NCBI GenBank assembly: GCA_018806915.1
Contig: JAGKQI010000078.1
Span: forward strand, 1,240,001 to 1,304,000
Reading direction: 5' to 3'
DNA length: 64,000 nt
Source of the DNA: Phytophthora colocasiae
Taxonomy: Eukaryota; Oomycota; Peronosporomycetes; Peronosporales; Peronosporaceae
Shown here: positions 1-12,871 of the stretch, piece after piece
Layout of the letters: the number at the start of each line of letters is the position of its first letter
Position numbering within the stretch: position 1 is the first letter of the stretch
Position numbers and translations under genes: made by a program
Notes under the pieces: generated by a model
What the model was told of the DNA's origin: nothing
What the model saw: the letters and a program-made list of their open reading frames with translations, nothing else
Databases searched by the model: none

Positions 1-19
1 TGCATACCTTCAGCTGCCA

Positions 20-3000
20 TTGAAGGAGGGCCAGACTGGTACATGTAGAGGGCGCTACGACCTTTATCACGTAACGGTGACAGCGCCTAGTGGTATCGCG
101 CACTCCAACGATATCGTAAAGCTCCTCGAAGACTTCGAGGACGTATTCCCGAAGTCTCTGCCGACTGGACTCCCACCCGAGCGGCGTGTGGAGTTCGAGC
201 TGAATATGAAGGCCGATGCAACTAGCACGAGAGCTCCATTTCGGTTATCGAAGACGGAGCAGGACGCGTTGCAGATTTTTCGTAGAAGACCTGCTCGAGA
301 AAGAATGGGTCGAGATTAGCGATTCGCCCTGGGTGTGACCCGCGCACCGGAAAACAGCAAAGTCGTGGGGAATGGATCCGATCTGGAAACACAAAGTCTC
401 CGATACGCTGGGTGGTTGACTACCGCTACCTAAACAGCCAAACGCTCATACCAAAGATACCGTTGCCCAACATCGAAGAGCTGTTCGACAAGATGGCCGC
501 CGCTGTGATATTCAGTGTGCTGGATCTTGCCCAAGGCTATCACCAGATGCGTGTGAAGCCTGACAGCAGGCCCTACACAGCCTTTCGCTCGGCCAGACAA
601 AAACCTATCACTGGTGTGTGGCCCCGATGGGCGTGGCAGGCATGCCCGGGATTTGGTCGCGTTTGATGCGTCTCCTCTTGGGAAAGTTTTCTTTTGTGGT
701 TGTGTATCTCGATGACATCTGCATCTACTCGAAGTCGATGTCTGAGCACCTTCAGCATCTCCAGGCAGTGTTTGAAGTGCTTCGGCAGGAGAAACTTTAC
801 GCTCGTAAGGAAAAATGTTCTTTTGCTCAGGACTCTGTGAACTTTCTCGGACACACCATTTCAAAGGAGGGTCTGTCAGTGGATAAGAGGAAGACAGCGG
901 CAATCGAGCAGTGGAGAGTTCCAACTTCGGTGAAAGAATTGCAGAGTTTCCTGGGGTTGGCTGGCTACTTTCGGAGGTTCATCCACCGATTCGCCGACAT
1001 CGTTCTTCCGCTTAGTGAGCTAGTGAAGAAGGACAAAGAGTGGTCGTGGACGGAGTATCAGGAGAACGCATTCTTACTCATCAAGGCAGCACTGCAACAA
1101 GCTCCGATTTTGCAACTGCCGAATTTTGCGGAAGAATTCGTGGTGACAACCGATGCTTCGAAGCAGTGCTGTGGTGGTGTGCTCTCCCAGCGCAAGAATG
1201 ACTTTGATCACCCCATCGCGTTCTACTCCAAAAAACTCGGTAAACACGAACTCAACTGGCCAGCACATGAAAAGGAGCTCTTCGCAATTAAACTCGCGCT
1301 TTCGAAGTGGCGTCACTATCTACATGGGCGACATTTTCTGGTATACACAGACAATATCGCGTGTCGATGGTTCCTTCAGCACCCGACTGTTACGTCGAAA
1401 CTCGTTCGTTGGTTGGACTTTTTTGCACAGTTTGACTTTGAGCTGCATCACGTCAAGGGCGTTCAAAATATTATGGCCGACGCACTATCGCGCCATGATC
1501 CTGATCCTGATGACAATGTGCGGGGTGGAGATGTGGGAGACAGTGAGGCAGTGATGCAGCCTGAACGGAACGTGTCGATAAATTCGTTCACGGTGCACAC
1601 CTGCGATTCTGAGTGCCTCGACGCTCAAGCCCGCATCCATGAACGTCAGGAGGTGATGAATGCGCTGGCGGCACAGAGCTCCTACGACTTGCACCTTTTG
1701 TTAGATGACCAGTCACGGGGGGAGGGTGAATGCAAGTACCCCGCTGTGCCTCAGCGTCTCGTGGAGTTAGTGGTGAATAGCTCAGCACGACGATCGACAA
1801 CGATATCGATTTCAGATGAGACTCGGACGCTCTTCACAAACGGTTATCGCGTTGACCCAGCCTACAGAGCAATACTGAAGGAGAAGTCACTACAAGTGGA
1901 TGAGGCACTACTGTACTACAAGAATGGCTTGGTGTTTCGCCGAACGGAAGGTGCAGTCGACCAGGTGTGCGTTCCTAACAGTGACATATTGCGGACACAG
2001 CTCTTGTCCGAATTCCACGACGTAGCTGCGCACCCTGGAGCTCCTCGCACGCTCGCTAAGCTCTCTCAGTGGTATCACTGGAAAACCATGGAGACCGATG
2101 TGAACGACTACGTGCAGAGTTGTTTGACGTGCTTAAAGTTTAAAGTCTCGAGCGCCAAGAAGAAAGGGAAACTTCTCCCTCTTGATGTACCTGCTGAGTG
2201 TTGGCAGCACGTCGGTGTAGACTACATCACAGGCCTTCCTGTGTCAAATGGATTTGACTGTATTCAAGTGGCTGTGGATCTACTCTCAAAGCGCGCCAAG
2301 TATGCACCTATGCACTCAACTGCAACTGCTTCGGACTGTGCTCGTGTCTTCTTCGACTCGGTCGTGCGTCATCATGGGATGCCCGAAGCGATTGTCAGTG
2401 ACCGTGACTCTCGATTCACAGCAGCGTTCTGGCAGGCGCTCATGAAGATAATGGGCGTCAAGCTCCGCATGACAACAGCTCATCGAGCCCAAGCGGACGG
2501 CCAAGTGGAGCGACAAAACCGTGTGCTGGAAGATGCGCTTCGCTGTTTGACCTCGGTACATGGCTCGAATTGGTCGGAGCTGCTGGGCACCATCGAGTTT
2601 GCCCACTCCACCTTGGTGAGCGCCTCGACAGGAATGACTCCATTCGAGGTGGACTGTGGACGGCCTGCACGACATCCTGGCATCGGCAAACACGGAGAAC
2701 CAGTTCCGCCAGTGCAGCCAGTGCAGTCAAAAGTGGAGTTTGCAAAACAGTTTGCGCAGCAGCGCCAAGAAATTGTTGAGCGAGCTCGACAGGCACTCCT
2801 GGATGCCAAACAAAAGCAAAAGCGGTACTACGACAAACGTCGCGCAGAGGCTGACTTCAAATCAGGCGACCAAGTACTGTTGAAAACGGAGCACCTATCC
2901 TTCAAGCAAGTCTCTCATAACACTGAGCTGACGAAAGCCAAGTTGGCTGCACGCTATGTTGGACCTTTCACTATCGACTACATGGTGAATGAGAACGTGG

Positions 3001-3353
3001 CTCGACTAAGGTTACCGCGACGCTTTCAGAAGGTGCATCCGTCTTTCAATGTTGACCTGCTCGTAGCATACCCTGAACAGCATAAACGATTCAGCTCACG
3101 ACCGAAATCCAAGGAATCCCCGGTGGAGCTACCCGATGACGAGCCAGACGATGGTATGCGAGTTGTGGAAAAGCTCGTGGCGAAGCGACAATTCAACCGC
3201 AAGCCTGAGTACCTCGTAAAGTGGCTTAGTGAGCCCATGGACGAATGTACCTGGGAACGTGAGCGGGACCTCAAACATGTTGTCCATTGGAAACGTCTGC
3301 TCAAGGAGCTGCGGGAGCAGCAGAGCGCCAAGTGCAACTCATCGCGGGGAGAT
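20..3353 (+). pseudogene. Gypsy-1 pol (RT, RNase H, integrase, chromodomain), broken
   Basis: Frame 20-319 is the protease/RT linker. It is lost near 279, where a T run is one base longer than in the mirrored copy. A further break near 330-345 is a deletion shared with the mirrored copy, removing the stretch between SPWV and the region before VVDYRYLN. Near 590-596 two extra bases shift the frame again. From 618 a long frame (997 codons, running into the LTR) carries the RT motif YLDD, the RNase H start TTDAS, the integrase zinc finger (H, H, CLTC), the integrase core Asp (GVDYIT), Asp (VSDRDS) and Glu (GQVERQN), and a C-terminal chromodomain (EYLVKWL, ECTWE). The long frame is intact from the RT palm onward. 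Confidence 0.9.
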
Positions 3354-3847
3354 TGTCAGCTTCGGACGTCACCGAAGATGACGACTGCAACCCACGTTGA
3401 CGACACAAAGCAAGTTGCTTCACGAGCAACCCATGACCAGCGTGTTGATGTCATGGGCGTCAACAAAGCAGCACGACGCCAGAGTACAAGCAGCAACCCA
3501 GTGCCAACGACAAACATCAGTAAAGCGCTGCTGCTTGTCATCCCCAACGCCGGAGCACGAGGAATCCCAGCCAGCGCAGAGCATCTCTGCGGCCGTAATC
3601 GAGCTGCTTGAAGAGACAAGAATGCTCATGTTTGTATGAGGAAGGTGTTGTTCCTAGAGCGAAGCCCTGGGAGGAAACAGAAAAAGAGGGTGCTATCGAA
3701 AAGAACCAAACCAACACAAATATATTCATTCTGCATTTTGCCCTCACAAGAACAAGCAACAACAACAACAAGTTAGCGTCTCAACTCTTCTACTACAAAC
3801 CCGTCGCTTCCTCACCGTTCCGAGCCGTCGATCCGCAGAAGTCGACA
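3354..3847 (+). repeat. Gypsy-1 3' LTR (left copy, 494 bp)
   Basis: Begins TGTCAGC and ends GTCGACA, so it has TG...CA ends. It lies directly after the purine tract and matches, in reverse, 7122-7613 and 19471-19947. The downstream five bases are GCTAC, in ankyrin coding sequence. Confidence 0.88.
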
Positions 3848-5083
3848 GCTACCAATTGCGGTCACCTTCATGTACTACAGTGGAAGATGGACGAGCCGAT
3901 TCGAAACATTTTCTTTCAGAATTAACTCCACAGGATAAGATATATGTTTATACAGCAGCAGCTCGTGGACATATCACCACTCTCACTTGGTTAATTCACC
4001 ACTACCCGCAAATGTGCGACGTTCGTTATGCATATTTAAAAGCTGCTGGAAATGGCCACCTGGATATTATTCGCTTACTGCTTTCGTCTCCCATTGGAAG
4101 CATTTCTTCACCATAAGCTGTTAGTGCAGCTGCAAGAAATCGTCATCTTGATATTGTAAAGTGCCTCATGTAGCCACCAAGGATTCTCAACGAATAAAGC
4201 CATAGACTGTGCCGCAGAGGGTGGATACCTCAGTATTGTAGAATGGCTTCACGAAAATACCTCACACAGCTGCAGTACGAATGCGATGCATCATGCAGCG
4301 ATAAACTGCCACCTGGATGTCGTGAAGTGGCTTCACGAAAATTGTAGAGAAGAATGCTACGATGGTACTATGGCTGAAGCTGCTTTCCGAGGTCATTTAG
4401 ATGTGGTTCAATGGTTCCATGAGAACACCAATGCAAGTTGCACAATAAGAGCAATGGATGGGGCTGCGATGGAAGGTGACCTCGACATGGTAAAGTGGCT
4501 CCACTCCAATAGAACGGAAGGTTGTACAACCGATGCTATGGATTATGCTGCTGGAAACGGACACCTAGACGTGGTGAAGTGGCTTCATCTCAAAAGAAAG
4601 GAGGGTTGTACAACTCACGCCATGGATTCTGCTGCTAGAAATGCACATATCGGTGTGGTGAAATGGCTGCATGCGAATCGATCGGAGGGCTGCACCACAA
4701 AAGCGATGGATAAAGCAGCACAAAACAATCACCTTGCAGTGCTAAAGTGGTTCGACCAAAACAGGACAGAAGGGTTTACGGACAAAGCCATACGCGGTGC
4801 AGTTCGTATGTACAACTTGGAAGTACTTGAGTGGCTTTACTCTCGTCAACCTGAGCTTTGTCGAATTACTGCAGTGAATTGTGCAAACAACGTGCTAGCT
4901 TGCTGTTCCCACGTTGGTATTTTGTGGTTTTTGCACCAGAATTGCCGTGAGTGCTGCTTAATTGAGACTCTGAAGAAGGCTCTTGTTGCTACACGTAAGC
5001 GATTCGAGTTTGCGGAATGGGCGTACGTTCACCACCGGCACGAGTTCGAGCTGACTGTTGCGGAACCCTTATCTTCTGACTGA
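3848..5083 (+). pseudogene. Ankyrin-repeat protein pseudogene (left copy)
   Basis: Ankyrin-type repeats of about 33-35 residues run through the region, with the recurring pattern A-A-x-N-G-H-L-D-V-V-K-W-L-H, as in the large oomycete ankyrin families. At least six repeats lie in the open frame 4286-5083 and others upstream. The first bases continue an ankyrin frame directly from the LTR, so Gypsy-1 inserted inside the gene. The frame is broken near 3880-3900 (shift), at 4115 (TAA, also present in the mirrored copy) and near 4170-4175, where a small indel and TAG occur that the mirrored copy lacks. Ankyrin repeats mediate protein-protein binding; the partner is unknown. Confidence 0.85.
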
Positions 5084-5139
5084 GTATATTGACATTTGCT
5101 CGGCAATTGACACACTTAATCTTTGTATTTGTTGCTCAT
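5084..5139. other. Short stretch between ankyrin stop and CRN-E remnant
   Basis: AT-rich sequence with no recognisable gene. It separates the convergent ankyrin (+) and CRN-E (-) pseudogenes. Confidence 0.4.
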
Positions 5140-6574
5140 TGCTAGTTCTTTCAATTTTAATATCGAAAACCGACTCAACGTTAGATAGCCTCTTGGAGCT
5201 CCTTGTAGCTAACATTTCGGTTAATAATGTACGTAAGGAGATCGTCATAAGAATCACGCTTTTCGAACGCACCTAGCAACAATCGAGGATGACCAAATGT
5301 CGTGTCAAAGAGGTGATTGGCAGCTTTCGTCACTTGATCCTCCGTAAGTTGTAAATGATCCTGGATACTCGCGCTCTTTGTTACTTCCCATCGCGTTTTC
5401 TTGATGATTGTCTAGATCGAATCACACCCAAGAGGACCAAGATCAAGGTGCTCGAGCACGAAGCGACTATTGAACACCCCGTTCCTCGTAACATGATCAA
5501 GGAATGATGCTTTACCGGCAATTACAAAAAACAGTTTCCGATTGTGAAACAGCGGTTGCAACATTTCGCAAAATTGGAAGAACTTCTTTCTCCTCGCACC
5601 ATCATCCAGTTTGCCGTGGTTAAAAGCCAAACCAATTTCATCGATCACTATGAAAAGGGGCCCCACTTCCTCCGTTAAATCCATCAAAATGTTTTCGTAA
5701 TTCTCTTCGAGATTGTCGAAAGCGTGAGGTAAAACGCCATACTCAACTTTGAAGAATTCCCAGATGCGTTTAATCAAACTTCGTGACGCTTGACGGTCTT
5801 GAAAGTCGCCATTGTCGTCAAGAACGTCCATGTGATTTAACGTGATAGGTATCGTGTGGCAGCTTCGTAAAGTGTCCATAAATTCATCCATTCGCGTGTC
5901 AAGCTGTAGTGACTGGCATTCACGAATGTACTCTTGACCAAACGCAGACTTCCCGAGTCCTCGACCATTGCTCAGGAGCGGAATCACCCATAAACCACCA
6001 GATCGTAGCTTCGCACGGTAGAATTTTTTTTGTGAAATTTGACCAGGTCCTTCACCGCCTTCTCACGATTTACGAAGAAGAGTTGGCGGTCCCTAGAATA
6101 CACCGGTTCTTCTTCCTTCCATTCCCAGTTCTCCACTTCAGTAGTTTTCAGTCTCTTCACCAGTCTCTGATCTTCAATTTCTGAGTTCAATTGCGTCTGA
6201 CTCAACACAGATTTCTCCTCAGGAAATTTCACGAGTACGTGAACCACATCTTCTCCAAGCGACACTTGTTTCCCAAACAACTGCGGATTTTTTTCTCTGT
6301 TCAACTTCCATATTGGCCACAACTCCTGTAGTTTTGAAGTGTCAACGCGGTTCTCCAGCAGCATCTTGACCAGATCGTCGTCATATGTCAGCCACACGCC
6401 ACCCTTCGTCTTCGCCAGGAAACGTTGTAGCTTGTCAGCATCAACACCCGTGAAGTCGTTCTTCATCTTCCTCTTGATCGCTTCCTTCAACGCGTAAACC
6501 GACATTCTCTCATCAATTATCACCTCAAACGCGCTCCCTTGCGCACCAACAATCGCACAGAACAGGTTGAGCAT
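5140..6574 (-). pseudogene. CRN-E, Crinkler-type effector pseudogene (header + P-loop NTPase)
   Basis: Starting at the ATG at 6574 the header shows LFCAIVG, an LFLAK motif (QRFLAK here), a WL(T)YDDD segment and HVLVKFPEE, matching the LxLFLAK and HVLVxxP landmarks of oomycete Crinklers, which are secreted and act in the host cell, usually the nucleus. The frame breaks near 6022-6030, where a T run is longer than in CRN-D. The second frame (5987-5412) carries the P-loop GRGLGKSAF and the Walker B LFIVIDE, and ends at a TAG near 5412. Recognisable CRN sequence continues past the TAG to about 5140 (TTFGHPR motif), so the stop is premature. Best match in the window is CRN-D. Confidence 0.9.
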
Positions 6575-6606
6575 GTTTGCATCAAGGGGGAATTCTGGAA
6601 TGAGAA

Positions 6607-7121
6607 ACCATCGTAGCATCCTTCTCTACAATTTTCGTGAAGCCACTTCACGACATCCAGGTGGCAGTTTATCGCTGCATGATGCATCGCATTCGTACTG
6701 CAGCTGTGTGAGGTATTTTCGTGAAGCCATTCTACAATACTGAGGTATCCACCCTCTGCGGCACAGTCTATGGCTTTATTCGTTGAGAATCCTGCGGCTA
6801 CGAGGCACTTTACAATATCAAGATGACGATTTCTTGCAGCTGCACTAACAGCTTATGGTGAAGAAATGCTTCCAATGGGAGACGAAAGCAGTAAGCGAAT
6901 AATATCCAGGTGGCCATTTCCAGCAGCTTTTAAATATGCATAACGAACGTCGCACATTTGCGGGTAGTGGTGAATTAACCAAGTGAGAGTGGTGATATGT
7001 CCACGAGCTGCTGCTGTATAAACATATATCTTATCCTGTGGAGTTAATTCTGAAAGAAAATGTTTCGAATCGGCTCGTCCATCTTCCACTGTAGTACATG
7101 AAGGTGACCGCAATTGGTAGC
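6607..7121 (-). pseudogene. Ankyrin-repeat pseudogene (right, mirrored fragment)
   Basis: Reverse complement of 3848-4366 with a few differences. It keeps the TAA seen on the left, but reads openly through the place where the left copy has an indel and TAG, so neither copy is a simple collapse of the other. It stops abruptly at 6607, where CRN-E upstream sequence begins, and abuts the Gypsy-1 LTR at 7121. Confidence 0.88.
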
Positions 7122-7613
7122 TGTCGACTTCTGCGGATCGACGGCTCGGAACGGTGAGGAAGCGACGGGTTTGTAGTAGAAGAGTTGAGACGCTAACTTG
7201 TTGTTGTTGTTGCTTGTTCTTGTGAGGCAAAATGCAGAATGAATATATTTGTGTTGGTTTGGTTCTTTTCGATAGCACCCTCTTTTCTGTTTCCTCCCAG
7301 GGCTTCGCTCTAGGAACAACACCTTCCTCATACAAACATGAGCATTCTTGTCTCTTCAAGCAGCTCGATTACGGCCGCAGAGATGCTCTGCGCTGGCTGG
7401 GATTCCTCGTGCTCCGGCGTTGGGGATGACAAGCAGCAGCGCTTTACTGATGTTTGTCGTTGGCACTGGGTTGCTGCTTGTACTCTGGCGTCGTGCTGCT
7501 TTGTTGACGCCCATGACATCAACACGCTGGTCATGGGTTGCTCGTGAAGCAACTTGCTTTGTGTCGTCAACGTGGGTTGCAGTCGTCATCTTCGGTGACG
7601 TCCGAAGCTGACA
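7122..7613 (-). repeat. Gypsy-1 3' LTR (right copy, 492 bp)
   Basis: Mirror of 3354-3847, TG...CA ends, flanked by the same ankyrin sequence on its outer side and by the same purine tract on its inner side. Confidence 0.88.
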
Positions 7614-9118
7614 ATCTCCCCGCGATGAGTTGCACTTGGCGCTCTGCTGCTCCCGCAGCTCCTTGAGCAGACGTTTCCAATGGACAACATGTTTGAGGTC
7701 CCGCTCACGTTCCCAGGTACATTCGTCCATGGGCTCACTAAGCCACTTTACGAGGTACTCAGGCTTGCGGTTGAATTGTCGCTTCGCCACGAGCTTTTCC
7801 ACAACTCGCATACCATCGTCTGGCTCGTCATCGGGTAGCTCCACCGGGGATTCCTTGGATTTCGGTCGTGAGCTGAATCGTTTATGCTGTTCCGGGTATG
7901 CTACGAGCAGGTCAACATTGAAAGACGGATGCACCTTCTGAAAGCGTCGCGGTAACCTTAGTCGAGCCACGTTCTCATTCACCATGTAGTCGATAGTGAA
8001 AGGTCCAACATAGCGTGCAGCCAACTTGGCTTTCATTCAGCTCAGTGTTATGAGAGACTTGCTTGAAGGATAGGTGCTCCGTTTTCAACAGTACTTGGTC
8101 GCCTGATTTGAAGTCAGCCTCTGCGCGACGTTTGTCGTAGTACCGCTTTTGCTTTTGTTTGGCATCCAGGAGTGCCTGTCGAGCTCGCTCAACAATTTCT
8201 TGGCGCTGCTGCGCAAACTGTTTTGCAAACTCCACTTTTGACTGCACTGGCTGCACTGGCGGAACTGGTTCTCCGTGTTTGCCGATGCCAGGATGTCGTG
8301 CAGGCCGTCCACAGTCCACCTCGAATGGAGTCATTCCTGTCGAGGCGCTCACCAAGGTGGAGTGGGCAAACTCGATGGTGCCCAGCAGCTCCGACCAATT
8401 CGAGCCATGTACCGAGGTCAAACAGCGAAGCGCATCTTCCAGCACACGGTTTTGTCGCTCCACTTGGCCGTCCGCTTGGGCTCGATGAGCTGTTGTCATG
8501 CGGAGCTTGACGCCCATTATCTTCATGAGCGCCTGCCAGAACGCTGCTGTGAATCGAGAGTCACGGTCACTGACAATCGCTTCGGGCATCCCATGATGAC
8601 GCACGACCGAGTTGAAGAAGACACGAGCACAGTCCGAAGCAGTTGCAGTTGAGTGCATAGGTGCATACTTGGCGCGCTTTGAGAGTAGATCCACAGCCAC
8701 TTGAATACAGTCAAATCCATTTGACACAGGAAGGCCTGTGATGTAGTCTACACCGACGTGCTGCCAACACTCAGCAGGTACATCAAGAGGGAGAAGTTTC
8801 CCTTTCTTCTTGGCGCTCGAGACTTTAAACTTTAAGCACGTCAAACAACTCTGCACGTAGTCGTTCACATCGGTCTCCATGGTTTTCCAGTGATACCACT
8901 GAGAGAGCTTAGCGAGCGTGCGAGGTGCTCCAGGGTGCGCAGCTCCGTCGTGGAATTCGGACAAGAGCTGTGTCCGCAATATGTCACTGTTAGGAACGCA
9001 CACCTGGTCGACTGCACCTTCCGTTCGGCGAAACACCAAGCCATTCTTGTAGTACAGTAGTGCCTCATCCACTTGTAGTGACTTCTCCTTCAGTATTGCT
9101 CTGTAGGCTGGGTCAACG
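7614..9118 (-). pseudogene. Gypsy-1 pol 3' part (integrase, chromodomain), right copy
   Basis: Frame 9072-7975 holds the integrase zinc finger and D, D, E core. A frameshift near 8036 (LNES where the left copy has LTKA) separates it from frame 8036-7356, which carries the chromodomain. The upstream end is cut at CAACG (9114-9118), the target site of Gypsy-2. Confidence 0.9.
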
Positions 9119-9703
9119 TGTGACGGCAGCCAAACGGAGGAAGCAGTCGTTGGCGGCCTTGACGAAGAGTTGAGGTCGGAGGCGGTGGCGAGTCGGAGGC
9201 GGAGTCGATAGGGCAGCGGCGGCGCTGCAGTCGTGGTCTTGCTGGAGGAGTTGACTTGAACAGAAGAATGAAAATTGAGAAGTGATTGATTGAGTTAGTT
9301 TTGTTGGTGCTAGCTAGTAGTTGCCTCGCAACCAACGATCCTGGGTGACTAGACACGCACCCAAGTATCCAGGTCCTATCCTAAAACTATCTTTCTCAAA
9401 TCCTGCTGTTATCTTTTTCTGCCAATGAAATCCTGCGAAGCCTCGGCGTGGCTGAGCCAGAATTTTCCCATAGCGTCCCATAATCAAAATATCCGGATGG
9501 TAACTGGAATGTTGCCAATCCTGAGGATTTACATCCAATGAAAATACGTATAAGAACTGTTGAAGTGGCAACTGCAACCACATATAGCCAATAGACTCGT
9601 AGACATATGAAAATGTGAAAATTCAAGATTACGCTGAGCCAGGATAATCCGGCCAGCTGATCTCAAACTTTTGGCGTAGTGGCTGCTGAACCACTACGTC
9701 ACA
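9119..9703 (-). repeat. Gypsy-2 3' LTR (585 bp)
   Basis: Ends are TGTGACG...CGTCACA, a 7-bp inverted repeat. It is followed by target duplication CAACG (9114-9118 on the + strand). By eye I see only one difference from the solo LTR at 15532-16116. Confidence 0.92.
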
Positions 9704-11456
9704 TGACCTCCTTTTGAGAAAGTGCCACCACTTAAAGGGCTTCTCTCTCTTCTTGGACTTCCAATAGAGGTCGATGAGGCCTGGTATTTGATTCAGGTTC
9801 TCCACTGGTTCCCATGTTGCGTCCTTCTTGGTTTCACCAAGCCACCAAATTTTGTACTGCATTTTCCCTTTGTACTTACGGTGGTTAATCACAGCTTCAA
9901 CCAGTTGCCCTTCTGTTCCGTCGGCTAGCACAACCTTGTTCACCTTCTGCCTGCGCTTGGAGTCTTTGCGGTACGGCTTCAGCAGTAAAGTATGGAAGCC
10001 TGGGTGCAGTTTCAGACCCTTCGATAATCCCAATTCACACGAGTCGCGAGACACCATCTTTTCAACTGGAAAAGGTCCAATGAATCGAGGAGCAAACTTC
10101 TTTGATTGCGCATACCCCTTGTGACGGATATCCAGATTCTTTCCATCTAGTAGCACCATGGCACCAATGTTGAAGTCTTGGACAAGTCTGTTTCTGTCGT
10201 AATAATGCTTCATGCGCTCCTGTGCTTCACTCATACGGTCTTGCGCGACCTTGAGGAAGGCTTCCTGTCGGAGTAGAAACTCTTTTGCTGCTTTCTCCAA
10301 CTTCTTAAACTCCGGATCTGCCGCGATATCGTCGGGCATATATGGAATATATCCTAGATCCGCTTCAAATGGTGACATGCCAATCGTAGCATGCAATCGC
10401 CGATTATAGGCGAACTCTGCCAAATGAAGAAACTCATCCCAATCATTCTGGGCTGGGTTGATAACACCTCGAAGATAATCTCCGATAAAACGGTTTGTAC
10501 GTTCCGTTTGTCCATCCGTCTGCGGCCTAAATGCCGATGACAGGTTATGCTGCGTTCCCATAGCAGTGATAACAGCCTGCCAAAACTTAGACGTAAATTT
10601 GGAGTCACGATCAGACACAATCGTCTTCGGAAGGCCATGATCTCTTACATAACTCTTCATGAAAACATTCGCAGTTCTCTCTGCGCTGTCTGTGGTCTGC
10701 GTAGCAATATACTTTGCACGCTTGGTCAATCGATCCACGATGACCATGATGGCATTCGAGCCATCCTTGCTGGGAGGTAGAGACACAACAAAATCCATCG
10801 AAACGTCGACCCATCTACCTCGAGGTATCTCCAGCGGTTGAAGTAATCCCGGAGGCTTCGTCTGCCTCGCCTTGTTGCGCTGACACAGACACAACAAAAT
10901 CCATCGAAACGTCGACCCATCTACCTCGAGGTATCTCCAGCGGTTGAAGTAATCCCGGAGGCTTCGTCTACCTCGCCTTGTTGCGCTGACACATTTCACA
11001 AGTGTTCACGTAGCGCTGGATATACTTCATCATCTTCGGCCAATAGTACTTCTCACGTACTGCGACATAGGTCTTGTAATATCCTGGGTGGCCTGCCGTA
11101 ACGGCATCGTGGTTCTCACAAATGACTCGATTCTTCAGATCTTCGTCATCGGGAATGTACAATCTAGGGCTCTCATCTTCACGCGTCTGATAATACAGCA
11201 CGCCATGATTTAGCGAGTAATGCTGAACCTTTTCTCCAAGCTTTAGCTTCTTGACAAGTCCCTGCAAGTCCTTGTTCCACGAGTACATCTTCTGTGCGGT
11301 CTGTGCCACGGTCATATTGTTCGCGACCATGGTTGCCACAATTTCACGATTTTGAGCTGTGTCCAGAAGTTCTTTCAAGCTCACTTGAGCTGCCTTGTGC
11401 TCGAATTCCGGGTTTCTCGACATAGCATCGGCGACTACATTCGTCTCTGAATCCAC
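9704..11456 (-). pseudogene. Gypsy-2 pol: end of RNase H, integrase, C-terminal chromodomain-like part
   Basis: Frame 11456-10968 has the RNase H tail (VVADAMSR) and the integrase zinc finger (H, H, CEMC). Frame 10999-9629 has the integrase core Asp (SMDFVVS), Asp (VSDRDS) and Glu (DGQTERTN) and a chromodomain-like end (KIWWLG, TWEPVENL), running into the LTR. The frames are put out of register by a 106-bp tandem duplication. Confidence 0.88.
10782..10993. repeat. 106-bp tandem duplication inside Gypsy-2 integrase
   Basis: 10782-10887 is repeated at 10888-10993 with one visible difference. The unit is not a multiple of three and shifts the integrase frame. Confidence 0.93.
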
Positions 11457-12863
11457 TTAAACATGGGGTGAAACTCCGCAAGTTCATTAAACCACCGCGC
11501 AAAGCGTCGATTCGTTGTTTTCTGCGGAAGAATCATCTCGATGCTCTTGTGATCCGTTTCCACCATGAACGGTTTGTCCAAAGCGTTGATGTGGTCGTTC
11601 ACATCTTCACCCTTCGTGTACACGTAGATGTCGTCGAAGTAAATCCGCATCACGTCGTTCAAATCCCTGAAAACCTTCTGAAGTAAACGTTTAAAGGTTC
11701 CCGGACTACCACTAAGTCCCATGGGTGTGACGAGATATTCAAAAAGACCGTCTGGAGTTGAAAACGCCGTGAATGGCATGTCTGCTTCACGTAGCTTAAC
11801 TTGGTAATAATCCCAGAGTAGATCCATGCACGAGTACCAGTAGCTACCGGCCATCGCGTCGAAAGTGTCTTCTTTGCGAGGCATCGGGATAGCAGGCAAA
11901 ATCGTGGCCAAGTTCAATTGGCGATAGTCGTGCACAATACGCCATCCGACAGGTTTCTTCACACAGAAAGTCGGGGCGCAAAACGATGACGTACTTGGTC
12001 GAATGATACCGGCTTGAACCATCTTTGGTCCACTCCTGGATCGTTTTTCGCTGATCAGGACTTTGACGCCACTGCTTCACTGAAATTGGAGTAGTACCCG
12101 GCTTGAGCAAAATCTCATGTTCAATTCCTTCACGAACTGGCGGCGTCTCACTCGGTAGCTCCGTACGAAAGACCGTATCCGCATATTTCTGTAACGTCTC
12201 GTATGCCGGATTGTCCTTGAGGGCATCCCATCCTTGACTCTTGAAGCGTTCATCCTTCTCAGAGTCGTGGGGATTGATGACAAATACTGCCTCAATATCC
12301 TTGTCCTTGCGCAACATGCGCTGGAACTGCTTTGTTGATATGAGCTTGGTACTTCCGTGCTTGCCGTTATGGCCATGGTCTCGATAGTAGTTGAAGATCT
12401 CACGGCTCTGCGCTACTCTTGCGCGGAGTTGTCTTGCGACCCATCTAGCAGGGCGGTTCTTCGGCAGTCTCAACGTTACGGCCTGAGTGTTCTCAATTTT
12501 GATACGTGGTGCTATGTGTCCTGTACTCCAATCAATATCCGGGTTCTGCTCACGCAACCACATCATGCCCAATACAACGTCCTTACCCTCTGGGACTGGC
12601 ATGACTTGGAATGTTCCACTTGATAATGGAAACCCTGGTAACTGTAGAGACATCTCTACAGTCCGTCGAGGACGATACACCACTTGATCATAACCAACAT
12701 CAACTTGCATCGTGTCACCTTCAGTGACATCTAAATCGAGCTTCTTCACCAACTCCTCAGTTACGCCATTCAGGCTACTGCCGTTGTCAATGAATATCGT
12801 AACGGGTCTCTCTTGATCTTCCGTCTTGAATGCTCGAGCCTCAGCCTCTAGGATCGCATACAC
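11435..12863 (-). pseudogene. Gypsy-2 protease and reverse transcriptase, RNase H deleted
   Basis: Frame 12863-11844 starts after the zinc knuckle and has the aspartic protease motif FIDNGSS (DNG instead of DTG/DSG). Frame 12022-11435 has RT motifs (YRQLN, YFDDIYVY). Shortly after YFDD the sequence jumps to a late RNase H segment (DHKSIE), so the connection and most of RNase H are missing. Confidence 0.87.
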
Positions 12864-12871
12864 ATCGCCCT

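Larger units (their letters stand above)
1..3847 (+). mobile_element. Gypsy-1 (left copy), Ty3/gypsy chromovirus-type LTR retrotransposon, 5' end outside window
   Basis: Visible order on the + strand is end of protease region, reverse transcriptase, RNase H, integrase, chromodomain, purine tract, 3' LTR, which is the Ty3/gypsy order with the chromodomain typical of chromoviruses. The 5' LTR, gag and most of the protease lie before base 1. The 3' LTR starts after a purine-rich tract (about 3344-3352) and ends at 3847, where an ankyrin gene begins. The same element is mirrored at 7122-19947, so this is one arm of a large inverted duplication. Two frameshifts and one shared deletion make it non-functional. 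Confidence 0.92.

Noticed and set aside
430..924. 164-codon frame on minus over Gypsy-1 RT
   Set aside because: Overlaps recognised RT/RNase H coding on the other strand; no domain of its own.
1..7121. Palindrome 1 as a pure assembly mirror artefact
   Set aside because: Arms differ by indels and substitutions (for example near 4170), which an exact mirror would not show; still needs spanning reads.
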